DNA of 64,000 nt from Leptospira sp. (GTDB lineage: Bacteria; Spirochaetota; Leptospiria; Leptospirales; Leptospiraceae). A model generated the notes under the pieces. That model made no database searches. It was given only the letters and a program-made list of their open reading frames with translations, and was not told where the DNA came from. The stretch is from NCBI GenBank assembly GCA_027533185.1, contig JAPZTS010000016.1, positions 97,299-161,298 on the forward strand, read 5' to 3'. The stretch's first letter is position 1. Every line of letters starts with the position of its first letter. Below are positions 44,073 to 53,278 of the stretch, piece after piece. Both the position numbers and the translations under genes were made by a program.

Positions 44073-45848
44073 ATGGCAAAAGAACAAACGAGCCCTATTT
44101 TTCCGAATATTCAAGAATCTAACCAATCGCAATTGCAATTTACAGTATCGATTTTGGATTTGGAAAAACACTATTATTCTGTCGAACTTTTCATCCAGTC
44201 GAATAAACCGGATATAACACTTGTTTTGCCAAATTGGACACCTGGCTCTTATATGATTCGGGACTATTCTACTCATTTGCATAAGTTAACAGCGAAAAAT
44301 TCGATCACGGATGAACCTTTAAAGATCGACGAGCAGGACTTAAATACTTGGAATATTCCAAACCCATCTGGATCAATCCTAGTACATTACATCATTTATG
44401 CCTTTGAAGACTACACAGTCAGAACAAACTACTTAAACGACGAATTTGGATTCATAAGCCCACCTGCTCTTTTTCTTTTTCCGAAAGGTGAATTGAATTG
44501 TCCCGTTAGTGTAAAATTTGAAACTTCGGAGATTTTCCCAAATGTTTATTCAAGCCTAAAACGGTTCAATCAATCCAACAGCTTTTATGCCAACGATTTT
44601 GACGAATTGTATGATTCGCCATTTCATTTGAGTAAAATGAATTCAGTCTTCTTTGAAGTTGGTCAAACTTTACATGAATTAGTAGTGGAAGGAGATGTTA
44701 CATTTGAATTTAAACAAAAATTAGCTGATGATTTAAAAAAAATAACGGCTGTTCAAATGGAATGGATGAATGATAGCCCAAATCTCTATTATCTATTCGT
44801 ACTAAATTTAAGTCTACCTGCCTATGGAGGATTAGAACATAGAGCGTCTAGTATCAATTTTTTCAACCCGGAGCTAATTTCTGATGAAAAAGAATACACA
44901 AAACTGTTGGAACTACTCTCTCATGAATACTTCCACCTTTGGAACGTAAAACGAATAAGACCGATTCAGCTTGGTCCATTTGACTATGAAAGACCAAATC
45001 TAACAAAAGAATTATGGATAGCGGAAGGAGTAACAAGTTTTTATGATAATTACTTTCTCCTATCATCTGGATTTCTTTCACCTGATGAATATTTAAAGCG
45101 ACTTGAATCAGATATTTTTTCTTTAGAAGAATCAACAGGAGAAGATTGGATGAGTTTGGAAGAATCCAGTCTTACAGCTTGGACAAAATACTACAAACGG
45201 AATGCCAATAGCCAAAATGTCACGGTTTCTTACTACACAAAAGGAGCAATTCTATCGCTTTGTATCAATCTTTTTCTTTTAAAAGAATCACCTACAAAAA
45301 AAACTCTAAGACATGTTTTCCAAAAGCTGAATTCAGTATTCGTTTATGAAAAAAAGCGCGGATATACAAAACAGGAATTCTTTGATACTGTTCAATCTGT
45401 AACAGGTATAAATATCTATACTGAATTTTCATCTTATATAGAAAAACCTGAACGTATACCGGTGGAAAACTATTTGGGAAACATCGGTCTAAAAATAGTA
45501 AAATCCGATCCCATTGGAGAACTTGGCTTCCGTACGAAGGAAAAAGGGGGCAATTTATTTGTGCAACGTTTAATTCATTCTAGATCAGGAGCAAATGTTA
45601 CCTTACATTTAGAAGACGAAATCATTGCAATCAATGGGAAGCGAGTTAATCAAAATTTCATGAATAAATTTGAAAAACAAATTTTGCCAAAAGAATCTTA
45701 CCATCTAACGATAGCACGGAATGGAAAAATCAAAGAATATATGATGAAGGCAGAAGAAAATTTCCAAATAAAAAAGCTCGCTTTTTTAGAATCCAAATCT
45801 GAAGAAACTAAAGAAAATAGAGATCGTTTTTTTTCGGGGCTAATTTAA
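44073..45848 (+). CDS. M61-family glycyl aminopeptidase with PDZ domain
   Basis: A 591-residue metallopeptidase. An N-terminal beta-sandwich (about 20-190) includes the LPNWTPGSYMIRDYS segment typical of M61. The catalytic domain has zinc site HEYFH at 284-288 and a third ligand, probably Glu318 in AEGVTSFYDNY. The C-terminal region (about 470-560) has a PDZ-like DEIIAINGKRV. The family removes N-terminal Gly or Ala residues. No signal peptide is obvious, so it is likely cytoplasmic. The corA gene starts one base after its stop. Confidence 0.88.
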   Translation: MAKEQTSPIFPNIQESNQSQLQFTVSILDLEKHYYSVELFIQSNKPDITLVLPNWTPGSYMIRDYSTHLHKLTAKNSITDEPLKIDEQDLNTWNIPNPSGSILVHYIIYAFEDYTVRTNYLNDEFGFISPPALFLFPKGELNCPVSVKFETSEIFPNVYSSLKRFNQSNSFYANDFDELYDSPFHLSKMNSVFFEVGQTLHELVVEGDVTFEFKQKLADDLKKITAVQMEWMNDSPNLYYLFVLNLSLPAYGGLEHRASSINFFNPELISDEKEYTKLLELLSHEYFHLWNVKRIRPIQLGPFDYERPNLTKELWIAEGVTSFYDNYFLLSSGFLSPDEYLKRLESDIFSLEESTGEDWMSLEESSLTAWTKYYKRNANSQNVTVSYYTKGAILSLCINLFLLKESPTKKTLRHVFQKLNSVFVYEKKRGYTKQEFFDTVQSVTGINIYTEFSSYIEKPERIPVENYLGNIGLKIVKSDPIGELGFRTKEKGGNLFVQRLIHSRSGANVTLHLEDEIIAINGKRVNQNFMNKFEKQILPKESYHLTIARNGKIKEYMMKAEENFQIKKLAFLESKSEETKENRDRFFSGLI

Positions 45849-45849
45849 A

Positions 45850-46806
45850 ATGCCAGCACTCTACAATCAAATTCTCTCAACTACTTCTAAAGAGGAAATT
45901 GTTTTAGACAAACCGCTACCTCTCCCCAAAAGTTCTAAACACTGGATTCACTTAACAGCAGAAAACGAAGAACAGCTCAACTTTTTATTCCAAAAACATG
46001 ATATCCATCCTTTGACCATTGAGGATATTCTAAATCCGAACAGCCGCATCAAATTGGAAATTTTTCCAGGTTATATCTTCTTTATTTTTAAAGGATTTCA
46101 ATACGAGAAAAACCAACTCATATCCAAAAACTTTAATTTCATTCTCACTCCCCACCAAATCATTTCGATAGCATTGGATTACAGAGATAGCATAGGTAAT
46201 ATAATAGAAAACTGGAAGACGAATCATAAAATATTGGCCAGAGGCTACGAATTCATTGTTCACAAAATTTTAGATATCGAAACCGATCGAACTTTGAATA
46301 TCGCGCAAAAAATAGAAGAAAAAATCGAACATTTCGAAGAGCAGATATTCACAAGTTCCAAAACACTAGATATAGCAAACGTCTATAATTTGCGAGCATT
46401 TCTGCTAACGATTAAAAAAGGTATGATCCAAAACAAAGAGGTTCTCGAAGATTTGGAAAAAATTAAAAATTCTTTTTTTAGTGATGATGCGGATGCATTT
46501 TTTAGAGACGTCCGAGACCACTCCATTCGGATTTTGGAACTGGTAGAAAGCAATATAGAAAGTATTTCTTCTGCTCTAGAGGCACATGTTGCGATTTCTA
46601 CAAGAAGAACAAATGAAATTATGAAAATTCTTACGATTATGACTGCTGTTATGTTACCAATGTCTTTGGTTGCGGGAATTTTTGGAATGAATTTTAAAAT
46701 ACTACCTCTCTTAGAATGGGAATTTGGATTCCAGATATCTTTACTGATGATGGGTTTACCAGGATTACTTATGATTTTATATTTTAAACTGAAACGATGG
46801 TATTAG
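45850..46806 (+). CDS. corA: CorA-family Mg2+/Co2+ transporter
   Basis: A 318-residue divalent-cation channel. A large cytoplasmic N-terminal domain (about 1-250) is followed by two C-terminal helices, the first ending in the GMN signature (GIFGMNFK) that forms the selectivity filter. Length and layout are normal for CorA. It starts one base after the M61 peptidase gene and overlaps the convergent 604-residue gene by 4 bases. Confidence 0.92.
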   Translation: MPALYNQILSTTSKEEIVLDKPLPLPKSSKHWIHLTAENEEQLNFLFQKHDIHPLTIEDILNPNSRIKLEIFPGYIFFIFKGFQYEKNQLISKNFNFILTPHQIISIALDYRDSIGNIIENWKTNHKILARGYEFIVHKILDIETDRTLNIAQKIEEKIEHFEEQIFTSSKTLDIANVYNLRAFLLTIKKGMIQNKEVLEDLEKIKNSFFSDDADAFFRDVRDHSIRILELVESNIESISSALEAHVAISTRRTNEIMKILTIMTAVMLPMSLVAGIFGMNFKILPLLEWEFGFQISLLMMGLPGLLMILYFKLKRWY

Positions 46807-48617
46807 AGTAAACTTCGAATTTCTGCAAGTAATTTAGAATCTCTCTTAAACCCCTGCTCTTCGTCTCGTAGCCAAATATTAATTAGATCTTTTATTTCTT
46901 TATTCTTTGAGCTATACTCAACAGAATTTGGCAATAGTATCACAGATTCAGGTTTTACTGTTTTACCCGTTGTTGATATAAAAGCAAAATCTGGGATCAT
47001 CTTTTCGATTATTTCGTTAGTCAGTGCCGGATAGTTGGAATTGATCCAATCTGCTGAAGGAATTGTATCTTTTTGCAGAAAAGCTTCTAAAATCGCTGTT
47101 ACAAGTGCTTTTTTAAGTTGTTGTTTTCGATTCCGTTCTAATTTCTCTTCGCGCTCCCGAATTTTTCTCTTAAAGTAATTCTCTCTTCTTTTTTGATATT
47201 GAAATTGGCGATCCATTTGTGAATAAGTAATGATTGATTTTGCTTTCGCATAGCCACTGTTTACGATAGGAGAAATGCCAAGAAAATAGAATAGTTTGTA
47301 GTACCAAGGAATGTATTTAAAATATACAGATTGCAAATTTTTACCATATGTAGATACAAATTCTTTATCTTTGAACAACTCTTTCAGATCTTTATCATTT
47401 GCTTCAACGATTGCCTTTAAGTACAAAATGTATTCTGTTGTAAAACGATAATTTTGATAAATTAAATCATTGATTTCTCGGATATTGGTAGTTTGATTCA
47501 AGACAAAAACTGCTGTTTTGGAATCTGGATCATACCATTCTGCGGAGAGGATGTTAGGATTTTTTCTGAGTATATCTATAATTACAACATCCTGTTGGTT
47601 ATCTTTTTCTAAGTTGATTCTAAGTAACCTCGAATCAAAATCGAAATGACTCTCCAACATTTTGAGATAGACTTTAAGTAGTTTATCAACCTCCTTTTTG
47701 TTTTCGATTTCTTCGAACTTTTTTGAAATTTCAGATATTTTTTTTAAAACTAGTACAAATTTATAAAAACCTTTCACTTTTAATAGGTCTCGAAAAGAAT
47801 AAAGTACATCTATTTTCCTTCGAAACATTTCGACATCTGTTAAATCCAAATTGTTATCTTGATCTAACACACGATCTAAACCAATTCGTATATCAGGGTC
47901 AAAGTTACGAACAATCGGTTCAATTTTGGAAATCAAAACTTCATTCGCTATGTGCAAAAATTCAACACTGGTTGATTCTGAAACAGAATAGATTCCCATG
48001 TGAGGGAGGTAGATAATCTTTCCATCAGCTTCCAATGCATCCGCAATTAGGCCCCTAGACCGAATTAACATTTCACTCGAAGGAGGGAATGGAAATTTTT
48101 TGGGATCTAAAAATTCATCGAGTTCATCACCAAACCCTTTCGTTTCATCATATTCGAAATCTGTAATTTTAAGTAAGATTTTTTTCCAAATTTCTTCCGT
48201 TAAAATTCGTTTTTGAAGAGCGTATTTTTGGAGTGACTCGATAGATCGATCCAAAAGCGAATGATAACATTCTTCAATTGGGATTCCACCACCAGGCAAC
48301 CCGGCGATCACCGTTAACAACCGTAACTCGCCAGCTCCCGAATCAAATCGTATTTCGAACAATTGGGTTCCAAGGCCGTGGTCAATGATCTGCCAGACCT
48401 GGTCCATACCTGTCTCGAAATCTAGTTTGAGTTTTTCAAAACTCGCCTCCGTCGGCTCAAAAAGCACACCTCGTGCGTAGTTCTCTTTGTTTGAATATGC
48501 CTCAATTTGTTTCATAATTAGAAGGGCTTCCTTCTGTAAAATGATACCTGAGGTTCGGCCCAGAATTTCTTTTGTTGTTAACTTTAGAAATTGGTCCTTC
48601 GGAGACGAAATTCTCAT
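46803..48617 (-). CDS. Large protein of unknown function (604 residues)
   Basis: I do not recognise a family. The protein is soluble, acidic in the first 330 residues and strongly basic around 460-520 (QKRRENYFKRKIREREEKLERNRKQQ), a probable coiled coil that may bind nucleic acid or membrane. One moderately hydrophobic stretch (YKLFYFLGISPIV) is too short for a firm membrane helix. Its start overlaps the stop of the upstream SDR gene by 4 bases, making it the last gene of the efp-mtnB-SDR-SDR run. It looks conserved in style rather than random, but the function is open. Confidence 0.75.
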   Translation of the reverse strand: MRISSPKDQFLKLTTKEILGRTSGIILQKEALLIMKQIEAYSNKENYARGVLFEPTEASFEKLKLDFETGMDQVWQIIDHGLGTQLFEIRFDSGAGELRLLTVIAGLPGGGIPIEECYHSLLDRSIESLQKYALQKRILTEEIWKKILLKITDFEYDETKGFGDELDEFLDPKKFPFPPSSEMLIRSRGLIADALEADGKIIYLPHMGIYSVSESTSVEFLHIANEVLISKIEPIVRNFDPDIRIGLDRVLDQDNNLDLTDVEMFRRKIDVLYSFRDLLKVKGFYKFVLVLKKISEISKKFEEIENKKEVDKLLKVYLKMLESHFDFDSRLLRINLEKDNQQDVVIIDILRKNPNILSAEWYDPDSKTAVFVLNQTTNIREINDLIYQNYRFTTEYILYLKAIVEANDKDLKELFKDKEFVSTYGKNLQSVYFKYIPWYYKLFYFLGISPIVNSGYAKAKSIITYSQMDRQFQYQKRRENYFKRKIREREEKLERNRKQQLKKALVTAILEAFLQKDTIPSADWINSNYPALTNEIIEKMIPDFAFISTTGKTVKPESVILLPNSVEYSSKNKEIKDLINIWLRDEEQGFKRDSKLLAEIRSLL

Positions 48618-49351
48618 ACGGCGGTCAATCCACCATCAACCGTCCAGTTGGCTCCCGATATATAACCTGATTCTTTTTGAAGTAAAAAATTCACAACTCT
48701 TGCAATCTCGGATGGGTCCGCAATACGTTTAACAGGCGTTTTTTGAATTATCTCATCAAAATGCCCAGGCACTTCATTTTCTTTTACGCCCATTTTGGTA
48801 TCCACGTATCCAGGGCTGATACAATTCGCGGTAATTCCAAATTTTCCCCATTCATCGGCAATTGACTTGATAAAACCGACAAGCGCATGTTTTGAGGAGG
48901 AATACGTTACCGAATTGGATTGTCCGACAAGAGAAAGCGAAGACGCTATGGCTATGATTCTTCCAAAGTTATTTTTTTTAAAATTGGGTAAGAGTTCTTT
49001 TGACAATAAAAACAAGGAATCAATATTTACTCTAAATATATTTTGCCATTCGTCAATGGAAACATCAGTGATTGGATGGTATGGTCCCCCAAAACCTGCG
49101 TTATGGACAATACCATAGATTTCTCCCACCGACTGACATTCATTAAGTATTTTTTGTATGGATCTCTCCAACACAAAAGGTGTCTCTGCTAAATTTATCT
49201 CTCGGTAAGTTTCTTGCAGTAGTGGAGACTCGGGTCGCACCATATCCAGATTCCAAACGGAAAAACCAGATAGAATTAGGGAACGAACAATTTCTCGGCC
49301 TATGCCACCACTACCGCCCGTCAGGAGAACAATTGGCTCTTTCAAATCCAT
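48614..49351 (-). CDS. Short-chain dehydrogenase/reductase
   Basis: A 245-residue NAD(P)-dependent SDR: cofactor motif LTGGSGGIG near the N-terminus, NAG in HNAGFGG, catalytic Ser in ASSLSLV, and YSSSK with catalytic Tyr and Lys. It ends with the family's SGANWTVDGGLT segment, as in FabG-like enzymes. It is coupled to the unknown 604-residue gene (4-base overlap) and follows another SDR gene by 3 bases. Substrate unknown. Confidence 0.9.
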   Translation of the reverse strand: MDLKEPIVLLTGGSGGIGREIVRSLILSGFSVWNLDMVRPESPLLQETYREINLAETPFVLERSIQKILNECQSVGEIYGIVHNAGFGGPYHPITDVSIDEWQNIFRVNIDSLFLLSKELLPNFKKNNFGRIIAIASSLSLVGQSNSVTYSSSKHALVGFIKSIADEWGKFGITANCISPGYVDTKMGVKENEVPGHFDEIIQKTPVKRIADPSEIARVVNFLLQKESGYISGANWTVDGGLTAV

Positions 49352-49354
49352 GGA

Positions 49355-50098
49355 TTATAAAATCCCTTTTTTAGGCGTGATAGATACTTCATTCAGAAAT
49401 ACGGAATCAGAAATTTCTGAAAGTGAAAACAAATATTCTGCACAATCTTTGGTTGAAATCATATCTGATATTGCAAACTCGGGTCGATCCTTCCAAATTT
49501 CCGTGGCAACGGCTCCAAGTCCGACATGAACCACCTTTGTCCCAAAGGGCTTCCATTCTTCTCGAAGAGACCTAGCTATTCCAAGCACTCCATGTTTAGA
49601 CGCACAATAGACGGAAGAATTTGGGAAGCCGATGTTTCCCGCAGTGGAACCTAAGAAGATAAAACTGGACCTTTCAAAGATCGGTAGATATTCAGAAAGG
49701 ATTTGGCAAAGAAAAAGAGAAGAAAACAGATTCAATTCAAAATGTTCACGAACATTTTTTCTGTTGATATCCGATATCTGAGAAAAGCAGCCATTCCCTT
49801 GAGAAAAATATACAACGAGATGACGGTTTATTTTTCGATCTTTTGAGGAATCAAAAAAATTATTACCGCCAAACACTTGATCTATGAAAAATGTTTTCAA
49901 AAAATTTTGGAATGTATCTAATTGCGATTCGTTTGTAAGATCCAATGAGTGGGTGTTTTGAAATGTTAGTGAATCTAAAGGTAGTTTTCCGGATCTGGAA
50001 AAGCCTAGAGCCTTTGCATTGGGATCTTTTCTAAAACGGCCAAAGAGCTCACTCCCAATTCCAGATCCAGTTCCAAAAATACAAACAAGCTTTTCCAA
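49355..50098 (-). CDS. Short-chain dehydrogenase/reductase, divergent
   Basis: A 247-residue SDR-like protein. The cofactor loop is GTGSGIG, the catalytic region has YCASK, and Ser is present in FLGSTAGNIG. Between residues about 70 and 110 the sequence departs from typical SDRs, and the usual NAG motif is replaced by GGNNF. The enzyme is probably active but specialised. It lies directly after the mtnB-like gene with no gap and precedes a second SDR by 3 bases. Confidence 0.82.
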   Translation of the reverse strand: MEKLVCIFGTGSGIGSELFGRFRKDPNAKALGFSRSGKLPLDSLTFQNTHSLDLTNESQLDTFQNFLKTFFIDQVFGGNNFFDSSKDRKINRHLVVYFSQGNGCFSQISDINRKNVREHFELNLFSSLFLCQILSEYLPIFERSSFIFLGSTAGNIGFPNSSVYCASKHGVLGIARSLREEWKPFGTKVVHVGLGAVATEIWKDRPEFAISDMISTKDCAEYLFSLSEISDSVFLNEVSITPKKGIL

Positions 50099-50731
50099 TC
50101 ATCTACCCGATCGAGTCATGACCTGAAACAAAAAACTAACAGCTTCTAAATGCCGATTCGCAGCCATTATGGAATCTCCCCAAACCGTAGGACCATGACC
50201 TTCGATCAATAGGAAGGGAACCTTGGGTAGTCCCTTGGTTTGAAAATAGGTTTTGATTTCATTTGCAATCTTGGGAACAGAACCAAAATTATAAAATACT
50301 GGCATAGTCAGTTTGGGCCGTTCGTCCCAAATCCCAAAGGCTTTTATGATTTCAATTGGGGGAATGCCAACCTCTTTTACAGGCTCATCCGGTTTTAATC
50401 CAAAATCCAAAAGATTGGACTCAAGCGTATGCACGTGTAAGGCGGCATGAGCATTCGGATTGCAAGAGTAGATCGACTGGTGGATGGAAGTTTCTGCAGA
50501 AGGTTTGAGGCCATCGATATCCTTTTGGACAGATCCATTGGAGACATGAATGGGAAGAAAATCATTCGACCCAAGCTCCCCCTTGTGTTTTCCAGAAGCT
50601 GTAATCCAAAAGACACCGCTCTCAGAAGGGTCCCGAACAGAAAGATTCCCAGCAGTGGCAAACATCCACTGCCTAGAATAATAGAGGTGGGATAGTTTTG
50701 TTAGCTCTTGTAAAGAAGCACTAAGATCCAA
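50099..50731 (-). CDS. mtnB: Class II aldolase family, methylthioribulose-1-phosphate dehydratase-like
   Basis: A 210-residue zinc enzyme fold. TAGNLSVR near the N-terminus, SAET, the metal-binding HVH pair at His99 and His101, EGHGPTVWGDSI, and a later NRHLEAVSFLF fit MtnB of the methionine salvage pathway, which dehydrates 5-methylthioribulose-1-phosphate. Other class II aldolases (fuculose-phosphate aldolase, 5-deoxy-sugar enzymes) are the alternative. No other salvage gene (mtnA, mtnC, mtnD) is near. It starts 2 bases after efp and precedes two SDR genes. Confidence 0.82.
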   Translation of the reverse strand: MDLSASLQELTKLSHLYYSRQWMFATAGNLSVRDPSESGVFWITASGKHKGELGSNDFLPIHVSNGSVQKDIDGLKPSAETSIHQSIYSCNPNAHAALHVHTLESNLLDFGLKPDEPVKEVGIPPIEIIKAFGIWDERPKLTMPVFYNFGSVPKIANEIKTYFQTKGLPKVPFLLIEGHGPTVWGDSIMAANRHLEAVSFLFQVMTRSGR

Positions 50732-50733
50732 TT

Positions 50734-51300
50734 CTATTTGTTGACTCTCTCCACATAAGTAAGGTCCCTAAGGTCAATTTTTACAACATCTCCTTGTTTG
50801 ACAAAGATGGGAACATTGATCTCTCCACCCGTCTCTAAAGTAACTCGTTTGAGAGCAAGACCTGTTGTGTCCCCTTTAAGTCCTTCTTCGGCATACGTGA
50901 TTTCCAAAATTGCGAAGTTTGGCGGAGTGACCCCAATGGGTTTTCCCTCATAAAAGGAAACTTCCACTTGTGTTTCCTCTTTCATAAAAGGTAGGATATC
51001 TTCCACATAATCCTTGGAAACAGGGATTTGTTCGTAGTCGTTCACGTCCATAAATACGATTTGGTCTCCGTCCGCATAACAATACTGCATCTTTCGGCGT
51101 TCCAAATCGACACTTTCTAATTTTTCAGCTGCCTTAAACGTTCTTTCGATGGATGAGTCGCGAATGATATTCTTTAACTTGGTTCGGATAAATGCAGAAC
51201 CCTTTCCTGGGTTTACAAATTCTGTTTTTACGACGGAATAGAGTTCATTCTCGATTTTGAGAATCATACCCTTTTTTACTTCTGTGATACCTAAATTCAT
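50734..51300 (-). CDS. efp: Elongation factor P
   Basis: A 188-residue translation factor that relieves stalling at polyproline stretches. NPGKGSAFIR carries Lys33 at the tip of domain I, the residue modified by beta-lysylation. I chose ATG 51300 because it gives the usual MNLGITEVKKGM start; an in-frame reading to 51363 adds residues that do not belong. No strong ribosome site is visible. The EpmB-like gene is divergent from it by 68 bases, which supports Lys modification. The downstream genes mtnB and two SDRs follow tightly. Confidence 0.95.
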   Translation of the reverse strand: MNLGITEVKKGMILKIENELYSVVKTEFVNPGKGSAFIRTKLKNIIRDSSIERTFKAAEKLESVDLERRKMQYCYADGDQIVFMDVNDYEQIPVSKDYVEDILPFMKEETQVEVSFYEGKPIGVTPPNFAILEITYAEEGLKGDTTGLALKRVTLETGGEINVPIFVKQGDVVKIDLRDLTYVERVNK

Positions 51301-51368
51301 AATTTCAATGCTCGTAGACAAAATCCGAGGGACTAGACCCCCTGTCAACCCAAGTATGGTCAATAGTG

Positions 51369-52433
51369 ATGTCTTGGACAGATTGGAAATGGCAATTGCA
51401 AAATCGAATCACGGACCTGGATGGTTTATCCGCGAAAATCCACGTGACCGAAGAGGAAAAACGATCTTTTCCAAAAACCAATGAATTCTTTCAGTTTGCT
51501 GTCACCCCATACTATCTTTCCCTAGTTGATTCGAAAGACCATCATTGCCCCATTCGAAAACAAATTGTTCCAACGGAGAGCGAACTCGAGCATTCCTCAA
51601 ACGAATGGGAGGACCCACTCGCAGAAGAGAGCCATATGCCTGTCAAAGGTATAACCCATAGGTATCCAGATCGTGCCATTTGGTATCTTTCCCATGTTTG
51701 TGCAGTTTATTGTAGATTTTGTACTCGAAAAAGAAAAGTATCGGAACCATTTGAAACGCCTAACAAAAAGGAATGGGAAGAAGCATTCGCATACTTTGAA
51801 GCACAAACGAATTTGCGTGAGATCATTCTTTCTGGAGGCGATCCTCTCACATTATCTGATGAGGTATTAAATTCTATATTGGGTAGACTCAAAGCAATTC
51901 CGCATATCAACCAAGTACGCATACATACAAGACACCCTGTAACCCTGCCCATGCGCATCACGGATTCGTTGTGCGAAGTTTTTGCAAGAAATTTCCCACT
52001 CTATCTTGTGACCCATTTCAACCATCCGAAAGAAATCACGGAAACATCAGCCGAAGCAATCCGTAAGCTCGTCACAAGAGGCCACGTTTCTGTTCTCAAC
52101 CAATCCGTACTATTGCGGGGAATCAATGATCGGACGGAAACTCTCTCCGAACTGAATTACAAATTAATTAAAATCGGAGTAAAACCCTACTACCTCCACC
52201 AATGTGATGAGGTGTTTGGTAGTTCCCATTTTGTTGTTCCCATCGAAGAAGGAATTCAAATTCACAAAACACTGCGAGGATTTCATTCTGGTATTACAAT
52301 ACCTCAGTATGTCAAAGACCTGACGGGCGGTGGCGGTAAGGTTCTCCTGGTTCCAAATGCCTATGAGAAAACTGCGGATGGGAAGTACCGGTTTAAAAAT
52401 TTTAAAGGAAAAGAATATGATGTATCACACTGA
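51369..52433 (+). CDS. epmB: KamA-family radical SAM enzyme, EpmB-like lysine 2,3-aminomutase
   Basis: A 354-residue radical SAM protein. It has the cluster motif CAVYCRFC (Cys111, Cys115, Cys118), the SGGDPLTLSD segment and a C-terminal GGGGKVLLVPNAY region near the PLP site. The length is that of EpmB (about 340) rather than of catabolic lysine aminomutase (about 415). EpmB makes (R)-beta-lysine for EF-P, and efp is the divergent neighbour, so that role is likely. The partner ligase EpmA is not in the window. ATG 51369 is preferred over GTG 51366 because MSWTDWKWQL matches family starts. Confidence 0.88.
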   Translation: MSWTDWKWQLQNRITDLDGLSAKIHVTEEEKRSFPKTNEFFQFAVTPYYLSLVDSKDHHCPIRKQIVPTESELEHSSNEWEDPLAEESHMPVKGITHRYPDRAIWYLSHVCAVYCRFCTRKRKVSEPFETPNKKEWEEAFAYFEAQTNLREIILSGGDPLTLSDEVLNSILGRLKAIPHINQVRIHTRHPVTLPMRITDSLCEVFARNFPLYLVTHFNHPKEITETSAEAIRKLVTRGHVSVLNQSVLLRGINDRTETLSELNYKLIKIGVKPYYLHQCDEVFGSSHFVVPIEEGIQIHKTLRGFHSGITIPQYVKDLTGGGGKVLLVPNAYEKTADGKYRFKNFKGKEYDVSH

Positions 52434-53010
52434 TGATAAACGTATTCTGTTAAAATCTATGCGAAATTATGTTATGCGAAGAACTTTTTGGTTTTTAATT
52501 GCAGTTTCTTTTTTCGGTTTTTTTTCTTTTTGTGGTACTACCGAAGTGAAGGTCTTAAAAAGAAAAGAAGAGACCCCGCCGAAGGAACGAATTTCCCCAA
52601 AGGAACTTCGTTTGACATACCATGCTGTATGGGCTCCAAAATACGACTTTGAACTTTTGGAATCAGGTTCCCTGCACGGCACAGGAAATACATACACGAT
52701 CCGCTTCAAATTTTCCGAAGCCAACTTAGTGCTTAGGATGTCTTCTACAGACCGTGAAAACCAATCACAATTCCCCTATCTTCAAAAAGATGGCAAAGGC
52801 AAAGAACAGGTGTTTTACTTCCCATGGAAAGATAAAAAGGCAACAGTTGTTGTATGGGAATGGGAACCAGGGAATTGTTATATCCGTTGGGAAGGAATCC
52901 ACAACGGGTTTTTACTAGTTTTTGAATCAAAAATGCCCACAAACGAAATGTCAAAAACACTGGCAGAATCCTTCCACTCGGAAGTTCAAAAATCCTTGGA
53001 CGTATATTAA
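52417..53010 (+). CDS. Putative lipoprotein of unknown function
   Basis: A 197-residue exported protein. The hydrophobic segment FWFLIAVSFFGFFSFC ends in a possible lipobox Cys. The mature part is beta-rich with an Arg/Lys/Glu-rich front and many aromatic residues. AAGGA seven bases before the ATG at 52417 sets this start, overlapping epmB by 17 bases, but the signal peptide then begins after about 20 residues; ATGs at 52459 or 52474 would give a normal signal peptide but lack a ribosome site. No family recognised. Confidence 0.7.
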   Translation: MMYHTDDKRILLKSMRNYVMRRTFWFLIAVSFFGFFSFCGTTEVKVLKRKEETPPKERISPKELRLTYHAVWAPKYDFELLESGSLHGTGNTYTIRFKFSEANLVLRMSSTDRENQSQFPYLQKDGKGKEQVFYFPWKDKKATVVVWEWEPGNCYIRWEGIHNGFLLVFESKMPTNEMSKTLAESFHSEVQKSLDVY

Positions 53011-53025
53011 TTTTTTAAAAAAAGA

Positions 53026-53054
53026 TTGGTCAAATCTTCCTAGTCCCCTATGTT
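53026..53054 (+). promoter_or_regulatory. Possible sigma-70 promoter for the 68-residue gene
   Basis: TTGGTC at 53026-53031, 17 bases, then TATGTT at 53049-53054, giving a leader of about 10 bases before the ribosome site. The match to consensus is partial. Confidence 0.35.
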
Positions 53055-53070
53055 TTGAGGTGAAACTGAT

Positions 53071-53277
53071 ATGTGGTTAAAACTCGGAGAATCTGAAGTT
53101 ATCAATTTGGACTATATTGCCTCTATTAAAAAAAATCCAAACCAACCATCCATTGAAATTATCTACCAAGACCTAAACAACGTAAAGTCTCTTCCCTTCC
53201 CCGGCAACGAGGATAGAGACCGTGCCTTTAAAGCGATTTTGGAAAATCTATCGAGGATGAAGTTATTTTTTGAATAA
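53071..53277 (+). CDS. Small hypothetical protein (68 residues)
   Basis: A soluble, beta-then-helix protein with no recognised family: MWLKLGESEVINLDYI, SIEIIYQD, then a C-terminal helix. GAGGTG nine bases before the ATG supports it as a real gene. A possible promoter (TTGGTC, 17 bases, TATGTT) lies just upstream at 53026-53054. Its stop overlaps the spacer before the nucleotidyltransferase-like gene by a base, so they are likely one transcript. Confidence 0.7.
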   Translation: MWLKLGESEVINLDYIASIKKNPNQPSIEIIYQDLNNVKSLPFPGNEDRDRAFKAILENLSRMKLFFE

Positions 53278-53278
53278 A

